Origin: Litsea cubeba
Taxonomy: Eukaryota > Streptophyta > Magnoliopsida > Laurales > Lauraceae
Reading direction: 5' to 3'
Assembly (NCBI GenBank): GCA_012931725.1
Contig: CM022944.1
Coordinates: 72,325,784-72,389,783 of the forward strand
DNA length: 64,000 nt
Of the stretch, positions 21,573 through 33,536 are shown in pieces; the stretch's first letter is position 1, and the number at the start of each line of letters is the position of its first letter. A program made the translations under genes and the position numbers. A model generated the notes under the pieces. It saw only the letters and a list, made by a program, of their open reading frames with translations. It had not been told where the DNA came from and ran no database searches.

Positions 21573-23185
21573 TAGTAATCACAAGAATATAATGATCATA
21601 TATGGGAAATTCTATGGTTTTGTCTTTTCAAATCCATAGATGGTACAATTGTTTTAATTGCAAGTATGGTGAGCCCAGAACGAGCATCCCAGTGACTGCT
21701 AGAAGCAATTGTGAACCTAAATTCTACTTATCGAGAAGTAGAGCTTGCTCAAGGTAGGAAGAATATAAGGTTGGAGTTATAAATGTGCCGGTCGCAAATA
21801 TAGTAGACCCTTAAAGGGCGTACCAGTATTACTAGGCACAAATGTTTGGAGACCGCATCCATGAGATGGGATTCTCTATTTTGAAAGGTCAAGATTGGAT
21901 TCATCAAAGAGAGCATATGGTATTCCAATCTAAATACGGGCTCAACGATTTTCGCGAGCGCCAGTGTCCAGAAGGGAAGAGATCGAAATTTCTCAGATCT
22001 GAACCCAAAAATGACGAGATTTTTTTTTGAAAGGCCAAGATCGGGATCATCAAAGAGAGCAAAAGGCATTCCAATCTGAACACGGACTCAACGATTTCCG
22101 TGAGCGCCAGTTCTCAGAAGGGAAGAGACCAAAATTTCTCAGATCTGAACCCAAAATGACGGAAGCTTTTTTTTTTTAAGATTTGAAAAAAATTAAGAAT
22201 TTTTTTTGAAAATTTTTTATTTTTTATTTTTTTTAAATTTCTTATTTTGAAATTTTATTTATTTAAATTTTTTTATTTAAAAGACGAGAGAGTACACATA
22301 AGCCTCTTAACCCGGTCTTATGAAATCTAAATTGATAGAATTGCCCCCAAGTAAGGGTAGGATTACATAATGAACCTGTTTGAAGGACCCTTGCCTAGAA
22401 CAGTCAAGCTGTTTCCACATTCTAGACAAGGCTTTTCTTGAATCAACCGTGATCAAAGAACGCAATTGGTTTAACCTTAGTGGTCTATGTCTTTTTTTTT
22501 TAGATCCCTAGTAGACTCATCGAAGAGAAACGATGGCCCAATCCCCGATTCGTTACAGGCTCAACATTTTTGCATGCACCGGCGCCCGAAAGGGAAAGGT
22601 TCAAAGTTTATCACTTTTGAATCCAAAATGAGAAAATTAAAATTTTTTTTTGTGAAATCCCGAACAGACTCATTGAAGAGAAACGATGGCCCAATCCCCG
22701 ATTCGTCACAGGCTCAACATTTCTGCAAGCACCGGTGCCCGAAATGGAAAGGATTAAAGTTTCTCAATTTTGAATCCAAAATGAGAAATCTGATTTTTTT
22801 TGTGAAATCCCGAACAGACTCATCGAAGAGAAATGATGGCCCATTCCCCGATTCGTCATAGGCTCAACATTTCTGCAAGCACCGGTGCCCGAAAGGGAAA
22901 GGATCAAAGTTTCTCAATTTTGAATCCAAAATGAGAAATCTGAATTTTTTTTTGTGAAATCCCGAACAGACTCATCGAAGAGAAACGATGGCCCAATCCC
23001 CGATTCGTCACAGACTCAATATTTCTGCAAGCACAGGTGCCCGAAAGGGAAAGGATCAAAGTTCCTCAATTTTGAATCTAAAATGAGAAATCTATTTTTT
23101 TTTTGTGAAATCCCGAGCAGGCTCATCGAAGAGAAACGATGGCCCAATCCCTGATTCATCACAGGCTCAACATTTCTGCAAGCAC
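21573..23185 (-). other. Untranslated leader of element A with tandem repeats
   Basis: Upstream of gag. It contains two units near 21860-22145 with CTCAACGATTTYCGYGAGCGCC, an AT-rich block (22150-22290), a segment shared with B (22300-22480 matches the reverse of about 29290-29465), and five repeats of about 150 bp (22487-23185). The block ends abruptly inside a repeat where element D begins. The 5' LTR and primer-binding site that should follow are absent. Confidence 0.8.
22487..23185. repeat. Leader tandem repeat, about five units of about 150 bp
   Basis: Each unit holds CTCATCGAAGAGAAACGATG, then GGCTCAACATTTCTGCAAGC and ATTTTGAATCCAAAATGAG. Unit starts are near 22510, 22670, 22817, 22970 and 23122. 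B has about three related units at 28838-29245, so copy number differs between sisters. Confidence 0.85.
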
Positions 23186-24231
23186 ATGAAAAACGACAGC
23201 CTCTTGATCCTGAAGATAATCTTCCAAACGAAGACTCTTCTCAAGAAGCTCTCGAAGTTGGTAGAGGCACCCGCTCTGGCCGGGACTACCACAAAAATTA
23301 CAACCAATCTTCCTTTACTTATGTAAATCCTTCGGGAAAAGATGTTGTAAGCGCCCCTAGTGGCAACAATGATGAACATGCAGGCCCAAAGGAGGCTTTC
23401 ATGTATGACTTGATTGAACATTTCAAGCACATACCTGAACGGCTGCACATCCTAGACTTATTGCGAATGTGTCCGCACACTCGTGATAATCTCATTTCAG
23501 AATCACAAAAGCTGAATGAGGATGTCGACAAACATGCCCCACAAGTCCTCTAAATTGAAATGGACCACCGGGTCAAAAACTCAGAAACTTCCTCCAAGGG
23601 AGAAAATAAGAAAACTGAGGGATCATGCATCGAATGTCTCTCGGTTCAAAAGGCAGCCAGTGCAACCATCACCTTCACTAAGGAAGACCTCCTACTTGGC
23701 GAAACAAGGCACAACCGACCCCTATACTTCACAGGGTACATCAAGAAAATGCCTATACACAGAGTTCATAACGACCCAGGTCCTGTACTCAATCTCATCT
23801 CCACTTCGGCTCTCGAAGAGCTGGGCATCCCACCCAACAATCTGAGCCACACATCTGTATCTATCTTTGGATACGATGGGAGTACTCAAAGACCTATCGG
23901 CAAAATCAGGTTTAAGTTTCAAATCGGTGATCTTATCTCTGAAGTCACCGTGTATGCAATAAAAACCCCTTCATGCTACAACATCCTTCTCGGACGCTCC
24001 TGGATCCACGAGAATGGTGTTGTCCTTTCAACTCTACATCAATGCATAAAGTTTGTTGGCAACGACGACATGATACATCGAGTCTTTGCATACAAAAAAC
24101 CCTTCAAAGGTAAAGAAGTCCACTTTGCAGACTCGCAGATGTATGAAGGTGAAAAAGAAGAAGAGGAGAAGGAAATAGCACCCTTTACCGCCGAAAATCT
24201 CCAGAAAGATAAAGGCAAGGCTCCTCAATAA
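23186..24231 (+). pseudogene. Element D protease region
   Basis: Acidic linker followed by a retropepsin-like domain (NDPGPVLNLISTSALEEL, IFGYDGSTQRPIGKIRFKF, ILLGRSWIHENGVVLSTLHQ), then Lys/Glu-rich sequence ending KDKGKAPQ and a stop at 24231. The usual D-S/T-G triad is D-P-G with a following Pro, so it is probably inactive. A stop near 23552 separates linker and protease. The first bases join element A's leader. Confidence 0.82.
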
Positions 24232-25330
24232 TCACTAGAACAAAACAAACCATCCGGTAAATCTGAAGAGAGCATTCAGACTCCCTTCGTCATCTCCCTT
24301 AAGACTTCAAAGCCTTCGGTCATCACAACTAAAGTGAAGAAGGCAAAACAAAAGCCTGGGGGCAAATTTGTATTCTCTTTCGTGTCTATCATGCAAGACA
24401 CAGATTCGGATTCAGAGCCAAAAGACGACGCATCATCAAGCCAAGCTGACACTCAGCAATTTCAGCCTACTCTTACTCCAATGGAGACACCTTCTGACAT
24501 AGAAAATCCTACGTCAGCTTCCTTTGTTGTTCCAGTAACTTCAGCAAAGGAAAAGCCGATCTTCTTCCATAGATCGGATGCTTCTTCATCAAACTCCACG
24601 CTTGAACCTTTCCAAAATGAAGGTATCCCTCAACTATCCTTATATAGTCTTATGGCATAAGCTATTATGAAAAAAATGGGCTATGACACCTAAAATCCAG
24701 TCGATTTAGGAGAAGGCTGTGGTATTCTCACGCCATTAGGGCCCGCCTTGACCAAAAGCCAGCCGGAAGATTGGAGACTCTACAGCCATGTAGAAAAGTC
24801 TTCACATGGGTTAGGGTATGATCCCGACACTTCTCTGAGACAGTTGACACATAGGCTTAAAAATCGACTTACTGACCAAGCCTCAACATCGCGTATCCAT
24901 GAAGACATCGATATCCCTGCATATCTCTTCGATGAGTCACCTGATAAAACTCCAGGAAGCTCATCCAATTGGTAAGATTTCTCTGATGATGAAGGGGAAT
25001 TGTCCGATAACACAGACACGTGGTCTTCTGACCCAGAAGAACCCTTGTCTCCAAAAGAAGTGCCCTACTTCGACCTAGTTTCAACAGGCGATTGGGACCA
25101 TCTCATAGCAAGCCTTGAGAAGATCACCAATCAAGAAGACCCATGGAAAAGAACAGAACCTTGGCCTGAAAATGCCCTTGAAACCCCAGAAGGTTTCGTT
25201 GAGCTGGAAGCCTTCGAAAATATTATGGAGGAACCACCTTCGAACCATCCAACAGAAGATATTGTTCAAAAGATGAACTTGGGAATACCAGATAACCCAC
25301 GTCCTGTATTCATAAGCAAGAATATAAAGG
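24232..25330 (+). pseudogene. Element D protease-RT linker
   Basis: Corresponds to the 310-residue linker of A and to 35191-35952 of B. It is Ser/Asp/Glu-rich. The G-patch-like segment (KKMGYDT near 24670) is broken by stops at 24658 and 24691. A stop at 24973 also interrupts it. Confidence 0.75.
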
Positions 25331-26290
25331 ATGATGAGTTACCTGAGTATATCACTTTTCTTCGTGAGTTCGTTGATTGCTTTGCATGGTCTTATGCTGA
25401 AATGTCTGGCTTAGACCCCAAAATAATAGTCTACAAACTCAATCTTCAAGAAGACATCAAGCTTGTCAAGCAGGGCCAAAGAAGATTCCGTCCAGATGTG
25501 ATGGATAAAATTGAACAAGAAGTTCAAAAACTCAAAAGCGTTGGCTTCATCCGTGAGGAACAACATCCTGAATGGTTGGCCAACATTGTCCCGTGACAAA
25601 GAAAAGTGGGCAGATCAGGGTCTGTATTGACTATATAGACCTGAATGGCGCTTGCTCTAAAGATGAATTCCCGCTCCCCATACCAGAGGTAATGATTGAC
25701 AATACATGCGGATTCGAGCGAATGACATTCGTGGATGGCTTCTCTGGCTACAATCAGATAAAGATGCATCCTGAAGATGAAAAACACACATCCTTTTGGA
25801 CCCCATTTGGCGTGTATTGCTATACTGTCATGCCATTTGGTCTGAAAAATGCTGGTGCCACATATTAGAGGGCTATGATGAAAATAGTCCAAGATATGCA
25901 GCACAAGACGGTCGAATGTTACGTTGATGACCTCGCCGTCAAAAGCAAAAGAAAAGAAGACCATCTCAAAGATCTTCGAAAAGTCTTCCTCTGGCTTCGC
26001 AAACACAAACTGCAAATGAATCCTCTGAAGTGGTTCTCGGCATCTCGTCGGGTAAGTTCCTCAGATTCCTAGTTTCGATAGCTGGAATAAAGCTTGGCCC
26101 CATAAAAGTCAAGGCTATTCTAGAAATGCCCTCTCCAAGAACCTTGAGAGAACTCAAAGGGCTTCAAGGGAGATTGGCCTACATCAGACGGTTCATCTCC
26201 GATCTTTTAGGGAAATGCCGTCCATTCTCTCGGTTGATGAAAAAAGGTGTAAACTTTGTCAGGGATCTGACTGTGAAGTAGCATTCCAAG
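25331..26290 (+). pseudogene. Element D reverse transcriptase
   Basis: Motifs in order: RRFRPDVMDKIEQEVQ, VCIDYIDLNGAC, FVDGFSGYNQIKMHPEDEKH, MPFGLKNAGATY, then YVDDLAVKSKRKEDHL and LRELKGLQGRLAYIRRFI. Breaks: a frameshift at about 25592, a stop at 25866 (CAG to TAG) and another frameshift near 26035. All catalytic motifs are still recognisable. Confidence 0.85.
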
Positions 26291-26700
26291 ATATCAAGTC
26301 ATACCTGACCAAACTTCCAGTGTTAGATTCTCCTACCTCTGGAAAACCATTCATCTTGTACACAAGTGCCCTTGATCACTCTCTAGGCGCTCTACTTGCA
26401 CAAGAAAATGATGAAAGAAAAGAAGCTGCTCTATACTACCTCAGCCGCATGCTAGTAGGTGCAGAGCATCGCTACTCTCCAGTCGAAAAAGAATGCCTTG
26501 TAGTGATGTTTTCGGTACAAAAGCTACGTCACTACTTGCTTTCCAACACAGTCTACCTGGTCTCGAGGATCAACCTCTTGAAGGTCCTTGTCATAAAAAA
26601 AAGGTTCTCTCAATTCCCGACTGGCAAAATGGTCCATCCTTCTATCACAATTTGATATTAGGTTTGTACCGCAAAAAGCAATCAAAGGATAAGCTCTAGC
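26291..26700 (+). pseudogene. Element D first RNase H
   Basis: FILYTSALDHSLGALLAQEN ... HRYSPVEKECLVVMFSVQKLRHYLL is gypsy RNase H. As in A, the third acidic site is not evident (VSRINLLKVL). A frameshift near 26600 and a stop near 26696 break it. Confidence 0.78.
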
Positions 26701-27182
26701 GGACTTCCTCGCAGAGCATCCATTGCCTAAATATTCTCCGCTCAGAGATGATCTCCCAGACGAACCGGTCTACAATGTGGAGACTTTCTCACAAGATGCC
26801 TCCTGGGACATGTACTTTGACAGTGCAACTGGGACAAATGAAAAAAGACAGCTGATCTCGGGAGTTGGCATCCTTTTTGTTAGCCCCGACAAATACATGA
26901 TTCCACACGCTTTCTCGCTACTGGAACCATGCACAAACAATGCAGCTGAATACCAAGCTCTAATCCTAGGAGTGGAACTCACCATTGAATCTGGCATCAC
27001 CATGCTGGAAGTCTTTGGAGACTCTCAACTGATCGTCAACCAGATGAATTAGGAATTTGAAGTCAGGAAGCCTGATCTGGTGCCTTACTACAACAAGGCA
27101 TAATCGCTTCTGCAAAAGTTTGACATCTGTCACATCACCCACGTTCGTAGAGGTGAAAACATCCATGCAGATGCCCTGGCCG
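26701..27182 (+). pseudogene. Element D second RNase H, interrupted by element B
   Basis: WDMYFDSATGTNEK, a GVGILFVSPDKYMIPHAFSL segment, NNAAEYQALILGVELTIE and VFGDSQLIVNQMN. The first catalytic Asp-Gly is Asp-Ser here. A stop lies at 27050. The domain is cut at 27182 by element B and resumes at 51209. Confidence 0.8.
27178..27182. repeat. Target-site duplication of element B, left copy
   Basis: ggccg directly before TGTTGACA. The right copy is at 51209-51213. They are identical, and the host reading (ccctggccggacttgcc) is recovered when one copy is removed. Confidence 0.95.
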
Positions 27183-28602
27183 TGTTGACACCAAAATTGT
27201 CACTTTGCCTCTTCAAGATCCAAAAAGCTACGTGAAGTCGCAACCTGCCATAAATAGGCAATGCTACTTCCAAAAAATCAAATCTTCTCAGAATCAAACA
27301 AAAACTGCAAGATCCTTCAAGATAGCCAAAAGAGGAGTACACAAGAAGTTTCGGGTCATTTCATAATCATTTGGCCTAACTTCGCTTCTCCGGCAGCTGA
27401 AAAGGAGCTCCCGGCGGCGAAAGCATTGGAGACACCAAATCTTGGATCAGAGCCGATGGATGGTCTCAAAATACATCCAAAAGGCTCCACGTCAAGTTTC
27501 GAGTCAAACCGACAACATTTGACCCTACATCAACCCTCGAACATCTAAATCAAGCCTCTCGGCGGTGAGAACCTCCGAGGCCAGCACTCATCAGATAGAG
27601 CACATGGACGGCTTCAAAATGCTTACAAAGGGCTACACGTCAAATTTCAGGTCGTTTTGACAACATTTGACCAGACTTTGACGCTCGTAAGCCAAATCAG
27701 GCCTCCCGGCGGCGAAGCTCCCCGGGACCATGGTTTCCAAGACAGAGCCTGTGGATCATCTTAAAATGACTCCAATAGGTTCCCTGTCAAATTTCAAGTC
27801 AATCGGACATCGGTTGACCGCACATCAAGCCGTGACATCTTCATCGCGACAAAAGCAAGTCTACAAGTGATAGGACCCCAAACGGCTTCAAAACTCAAAC
27901 AAAAGCCTATGATTCGTCTTTTTTATTGCTCACCAGGCTTCACCCCAAATTTCAGGTCATTCCGACATCGTTTGTCCCATTTTCAGCTTCTGATGGAAAA
28001 TCGGCAGCTCTGCGCGACAAAGTCTTCGGATCTTTCTCAGAAAATTGGAAACTTTGCAAAACAAAATGCGAGGATTCTCATCAGGTTTTCTGCAGGGAAA
28101 TCAGGCCAATAAATGATAAAAAAATATCAAGGAAAAATACAGAAGAAAAAAGAATAAAAAAACAGCAAAAACGGACATAAAACGGGATAAAAGGGGGGAA
28201 AACCCCCGCAGGGTCGCAGGCCCCTGCGACCCTGGAGCCCGGGATTGCCGAGAGGGCCCCGGAAACCCCATTTTTTTTCTATTCTAAGCGTCCGGCCTCT
28301 GGTATTTTCCAAAATCGACTATAAATGCCAAAAAAATTGCCTTTCATGGCAAATCAAGAAAATGTCTTTTTTCTTAAATATATGTGCAATGGAAAACTTG
28401 AAAGAAGTTGATTTCCTTTTTACTTGCAAAGGTTGATCTCCAGATCACCACTTGCAATTCCAAGTAAAATTGGCACACCCACACAAAAGAAATGTTGATG
28501 CAGGCCTCTGCCCCCTCCGGTTACGAAAGGGTCGGACCCAAACGGACTCCCACGTCCGCCGACCTCGGTAGAACCGAGCGAGCAGAATGCGCTGGTCCAT
28601 CA
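27183..28602 (+). repeat. Element B 5' LTR (1420 bp, promoter part deleted)
   Basis: TGTTGACACC ... GGTCCATCA. It aligns to the 3' LTR except that it lacks the 150-bp MITE and about 1160 bp equivalent to 49751-50910. The deletion is at a shared CCAAAAT and removes both TATA boxes and the C-run hairpin. Only one GACTATAAATGCC unit of the U5 array is left (28317). The degenerate U3 repeats are at 27460-27980. Confidence 0.9.
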
Positions 28603-28605
28603 AGC

Positions 28606-28621
28606 TGGCACACCCGGTGGG
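28606..28621 (+). promoter_or_regulatory. Primer-binding site of element B
   Basis: TGGCACACCCGGTGGG begins three bases after the LTR end, so a tRNA ending CCCACCGGGTGTGCCA would pair. I do not identify that tRNA. A partial copy (TGGCACACCC) also lies inside the LTR (28470, 51078). Confidence 0.7.
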
Positions 28622-30307
28622 ACTCGTTCATTTGAGAACACGATGCTAGATATGAAATATTTGCATATCATATCTATTGCTCTATGCTTATACTTCTTTT
28701 CTTGATTCCTTGGCTACTTTCTAATTGGTGGCCTATGTTGGATTCCGCATCTAAAAAAATGAGATGAGATTTTTTGGAAATTTCTAATTCTTTGAATTTA
28801 TTTCCACTCTTTCTCTTTTCAACAAAAAAAAATTGGAATTTTGGATTCAAAATTGAGAAACCTTGATCCTTTTCTATCGTTCATCGTGCTTGCAGAAATG
28901 TTGAGCCTGTTCGACTAAGGTTTTGGGCGATCGTTTCTCTTCGATGAGTTCATTAGAAAAAAAAAACACAAAAAATCGGATTTTTGGATTCAAAACTGAG
29001 AAACCTTGATCCTTTCCTATCGTTCATCGTGCTTGCAGAAATGTTGAGCCTGTTCGACTAAGGTTTTGGGCCATCGTTTCTCTTCGATGAGTTCATTAAA
29101 AAAAACACAAAAAAACAAAAAATCAGATTTTTGGATTCAAAATTGAGAAACCTTGATCCTTTCCCATCGTTCATCGTGCTTGCAGAAATGTTGAGCATGT
29201 TCGACTAAGGTTTTGGGCCATCATTTCTTTTCGATGAGTTCATTAAAGATCTAAATATATATATATATATAAAAGAAGACATAGAACACTAAGGTTAAAC
29301 CAACTGCGTTCTTTGATCATGGTTGATTCAAGAAAAGCCTTGTCCAGAGTGTGGAGACAGCTTGACTGTTTTAGCCAAGGGTCCTCCAAACGGGTTCATT
29401 AAGTAATCCTACCCTTACCTAGGGGCAATTCTATCAATCAAGATTTCATAAGACCGGGTTAGGAGGCCTATGTGTACTCTCTAGTCTTTTAAATAAAAGT
29501 TTTTCAAAATAAAATTTTTTAAAAATAAAATTTTTAAAATCAAAAATAAAAAATAAAAAATTTTTCAAAAAAAAGTTTTTTTTAAAAAAAATAATAAATA
29601 ATAAAATAAAATAAAAGTTTTTTTTTAAAAAAAGGAAAACTTGAAAAAAAATTTCAAAAAAAAACTTCCGTCATTTTGTGTTTAGATTGGAGAAAATTTG
29701 GTATTCTCCTTTCTGAGCACTGGCGCTCGCGGAAATCGCTGTGCCCGTGTTCAGATTGGAGTGCCTTTTGCTCTCTTTGAAGAACCTGATATTGGCCTTT
29801 CAAAAAAAAAAAAAACTCGTCATTTTTGGATTCAGATCCGAGAAATTATGGTTCATTTCCTTCTGAATACTGGCGCTCGCAGAAATCGCTGAGACCGTAT
29901 TTGGATCGGAATACCATCTGCTCTCTTTGATGAATCCAATCTTGACCTTTCAAAACAGAGAATCTCATCTCATGGATGCGGTCTCCAAACATTTGTGTCT
30001 AGCGGTACTAGTACGCCCTTTCAGGGTCTACTGTATTCGCGACCGGCACATTTTTAATCCAACTTTATATTCTTCTTACCTTGAGCAAGCTCTGCTTCTC
30101 GATAAGTCGAATTTAAGTTCACATTTGCTTCTAGCAGTCACTGGGACGCTCATTTTGGGCTTACCATACCTGCGATCAGAACAATTATACCCTCTACGAC
30201 TTTCTGCCTTCTTTATATTACTTGGGTCATCTTCCTCAAGCAATTTGAAAAGACAAAACCATAGAACTTCCCATTTATGATCATTATATTCTTGTGATTA
30301 CTAATGG
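28622..30307 (+). other. Untranslated leader of element B
   Basis: About 1.7 kb without a supported gene. It holds three tandem units of roughly 140-150 bp (28838-29245), a TA dinucleotide run (29257-29271), an AT-rich block (29490-29660), and units with GGCGCTCGCGGAAATCGCTG (29728, 29873). Gag begins near 30308. The layout mirrors A's leader. Confidence 0.8.
28838..29245 (+). repeat. Leader tandem repeat of element B, three units
   Basis: Each unit has TTGGATTCAAAAYTGAGAAA, then CGTGCTTGCAGAAATGTTGA, GCCTGTTCGACTAAGGTTTT and CTCTTCGATGAGTTCATT. These are the same family as A's leader repeats with different copy number. Confidence 0.85.
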
Positions 30308-32877
30308 ATGTGGTGTTCACTAACCATTACCATCGACGAGAACAAGCACCAACTTATGCTTCAACAGAAGCAGACAACGCACACCTATAAGCGCCCCATC
30401 AGCTGCCGAAGCGTCAACTCCCTCGGTAACTCTCTGAACTCCGGGTCGACCTCGACTCCCCGGACTATCGTCTTTGGGACGCTGGGACCATTCCCACTTC
30501 CCGAAGAACAAACTGCTCCTTCCAAGAAGCAGAAACTCGCCTCTCAATGTGTCACTACCGTGACACCAAAGGCGAGCACCAGAAGGCCCGAAACCCATGG
30601 CAGCCCCACGAAGCCTCAACCCTCAAACGACCAGGTCTATCCCAAGACTTGGTCCCCAAGACCTTCACCAAAACAAAGAAGGTCCCAAACATCCACCAAG
30701 CCAGCATTCCTGGCCCCACTCAAGGAGAACCAGTTCTACCCTCTTGCCTACATGAAAGAGGAGAGACCCATCTCCAATCTGACTCTCAAGTCAACCCTGC
30801 ATGAGCCGGCTTGTTCCTACAAGCCCAAAATCAAGTCATGCATCATAAGGCCTCTGCAAGCACCTTATAAGGCCTACAAACTTGCAGTTCGACCCTTCAT
30901 CTCTATAGGGGCCGAACTTGAAAAATTCAAAGCTTCGCTGCAACAGGCGAAGGACCGGGTTCGCATCCTGTCCTTGCCCAGCTACAAAGAAGACAGGCTC
31001 GGCTGCTGCGCCCGAGGGAGTTTTCATCATCAAAGCCCAGCCAGAGCTGACCGAAGCTCAAATTCCTCGTCGTATAGGCAAAAGAGTCTAGAGAAGCAAA
31101 GGACCCAGCCTCCTACACTTCAAGTCTCTCCCACATGGGTCGAAAAAGAAAGACCCAACCAAGTTGCTGCTGTCCATATGGTTGGAAAAACAAGAAGACA
31201 CCAAAAGTCAGCAAAAAAAATCCATGTTCGACGTCTGATGACCCGCACCGTCTCCAGGACAAGAAGACATTCAGAAGAATCCCTTGCTCCTTCAAGCAAA
31301 AGACGGCAGAGTGATCCTTCCTCAAGCTCTTCTTCAAAAAGAATGAGCCCCAGCTCAGTCACCAGGACAGTTTCTTCGTTTGAATCTCGAAGGATGAACG
31401 TCGTGGCTACAAATTCTGAGCCACCACCTCAAGATGATGCGATCACACACATCCAGCAGTTGGAACAAGGCCAGCAGAGGATTGAAACTCTGATTGAAAA
31501 CCTTCTCCTCGCCTTCCAAAATCAGGCGAACAATGAACCTCTTCTGAATCATCAAAACGATGAGGTAAATAGAGAAGAAAATGAGTCACGCACCCTTACC
31601 AAAAAGGACGTAGACGGTATCCTCGCCAAAGCAAAAGAAGAGGATATACTCAAGGAGCATGGGATCAAGCCACCATATCCCTTATGGACGGACTCGGTCC
31701 CGTTCCCCACAAAATTCAAGCATCCTACTCTCCAAACATGTACGGGGAAAGGATCAGCCAGACAGCACGTCATCCACTTCAAGATCTTGACAGGAGCTAT
31801 CGCGGATCAAGATGCACTCAAGATCCGCCTCTTTGCAAGTACCCTAAAAGATACGGCCTTCGATTTGTACTCCACTCTGCCGGAGGACTCCATCCAAAAC
31901 TGGGCCACGCTACAGACACGCTTCCTAACTCACTTCAAAGGTGAGGATCATCCCGCTACTATGGCTCAGTTGTGCAGCCTAAAACAGGGGGAGAATGAGT
32001 CAACATATGACTTCATTCATAAGCGGAAAGCAATGGCATACAAATGCTCTGATGTATTGCCACCAGCGTCGCTAGTCGACATCTGCCGAAACAACATGAG
32101 AGCCAGAATCTGCTCCACGATCATCGGCAACAAATCAAAGAACCTGGGAGAACTCCTAGAAGCTTCCATGGAAGCTAAAATGGTGATTAAAGACCTCAAC
32201 AGTCAGAAATCATCAAGAAAAGAGCCAACCACCATTGCAACCTCAAAACCAAAGAAAAAAGAGGTCCTCAATGTGCAGACCAAGTCAGCTCCTCAGCCAC
32301 CAAAGAAAGCTGAAAACAAAGCTGCTGGTAAGAGACCCGAACTCTCTGATGCCTTCAAAGAACGAGTAGAGAAGAAATATCCGTTTGATGAAGATGTTGA
32401 TGAAATCTTCGGGGCTCTTGTGCAAATGGCAAACTCACCTTGCCTGAACCAAAAAGATCGGGTGATGTTGGCAAAACCAACGATCCTCGGTACTGTCCAT
32501 ACCATCAGATAATCTCGCATCCTCTCAATCAATGCTTCGTTGTGAGGGAGAAAATAAACGAGATGTGGAAAAACGGAGTCATCACTTTTGACAGTAACTA
32601 TAGGTCTGCCTCCGTCAACATGGTGACATGTGGACAAACATCAAAATCACCGAAGAAGAAGATCATTACTTCCTTCAAGGTGATAAACTCAATCCAAGCG
32701 TCCGAGGAACTGGTTCCTTACCCGACACCAGACGGACAACCCATATGGGTACATCCCAATCTCCTGGAAGATGAAAATTGGGAGGTCGTAAAAACAAAGC
32801 CTACAGCTCAACAGCGAAGGCAGGCTAGGAAATATCTCCTCAAGCTCAAACAACAAGAAAAGACCCAGCCAAAATAA
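30308..32877 (+). pseudogene. Element B Gag
   Basis: The longest gag frame in the window: 734 residues (30308-32512), then a frameshift near 32435 into the last part (to 32877). The N-terminal 390 residues are basic, Ser/Pro/Gln-rich and disordered-looking. A Gln/Glu-rich helix follows (about 380-410, ITHIQQLEQGQQRIETLIEN). The Retrotrans_gag domain is at about residues 480-610 (FDLYSTLPEDSIQNWATLQT). The C-terminal part has a CPYHQIISHPLNQC knuckle, C-x2-H-x4-H-x4-C, a variant common in this clade. The first Met at 30308 may be slightly downstream of the true start. Confidence 0.87.
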
Positions 32878-33536
32878 GAAGTCAAAGAAAAGGCAGAGGC
32901 TTCCTCTACCGCTTCACTGGGGGCAACAAAAACATCCTTTCCAAAGACTTCAAAGGGGGTAAGAAAATTCACTCTCAGTGATTTCATGCCACCTCAATTC
33001 AAAGAAGCCACGTAGGAGGCATCATACTCTTGCAATTCGGTAGTTGGATTCTCCATTGATGGATACGAGTCCAGCGACACCGATGATGGATTCGAATCCA
33101 ACTACACAAACGAGTGGGAGGAGTCCCTTGAAATAGGAGAATATCTCTCCGATGAAGAATGGGTTCCTGAGACTCATCTTATGCCAGTAATCTGGTATAA
33201 CCCCCTTACAGCCACAAGGATCCCGATCTGATGATGAAGAAGACCAAGAGGCTGTACAAGAAAATACTGCTGGCCCAGCACCTCTCATTGCTCCAGTGGA
33301 AATCAACCATGTTGAGCCACAAAGAGCTGATGAAGAAGAAGATTTGACTCCCATGCCTGATCTTGAAGAATATGCAAGGATCTTGTAGCGTCTCGCTCTA
33401 GAACAAGAGCAGGACCGCGTCAACGAGCTTCCTCGCAATCCAGAGCCTGAAGTCCATGAAGACCATCAGGTACATCCTCCCTTAACTCCTGAAAATGGAG
33501 AAAATTGCTGGATAGATAATCCTCTTACATCCGAGG
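32878..33536 (+). pseudogene. Element B gag-protease junction region
   Basis: Decayed coding sequence equivalent to 16420-17170 of A: acidic segments around SSDTDDGFESN and EEYARIL interrupted by stops. No domain was recognised. Confidence 0.55.

Larger units (their letters stand above)
4049..23185 (-). mobile_element. Element A: Tat-type Ty3/gypsy retrotransposon, minus strand, degraded
   Basis: Right to left: a leader with tandem repeats (21573-23185), gag (17171-21572, interrupted by an insert at 18824-20578), protease (15151-16419), linker with G-patch-like motif and RT (13031-14793), two RNase H domains (12081-12952), integrase (10679-12078), a spacer with arrays (9228-10678), an antisense PMD-like gene on the plus strand (6486-9227), a promoter/intron region (4663-6485), a polypurine tract (4648-4662) and the first 599 bp of the 3' LTR (4049-4647). 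RT before integrase, plus dual RNase H, places it in the Tat clade of Ty3/gypsy. Its 5' LTR is missing, lost at the junction with element D near 23185. Many stops and indels mean it is inactive. Confidence 0.9.

Noticed and set aside
30308..32512. Possible host gene because of its long open frame
   Set aside because: It is Gag: it contains the Retrotrans_gag segment, lies between the leader and protease, and aligns with A's gag.
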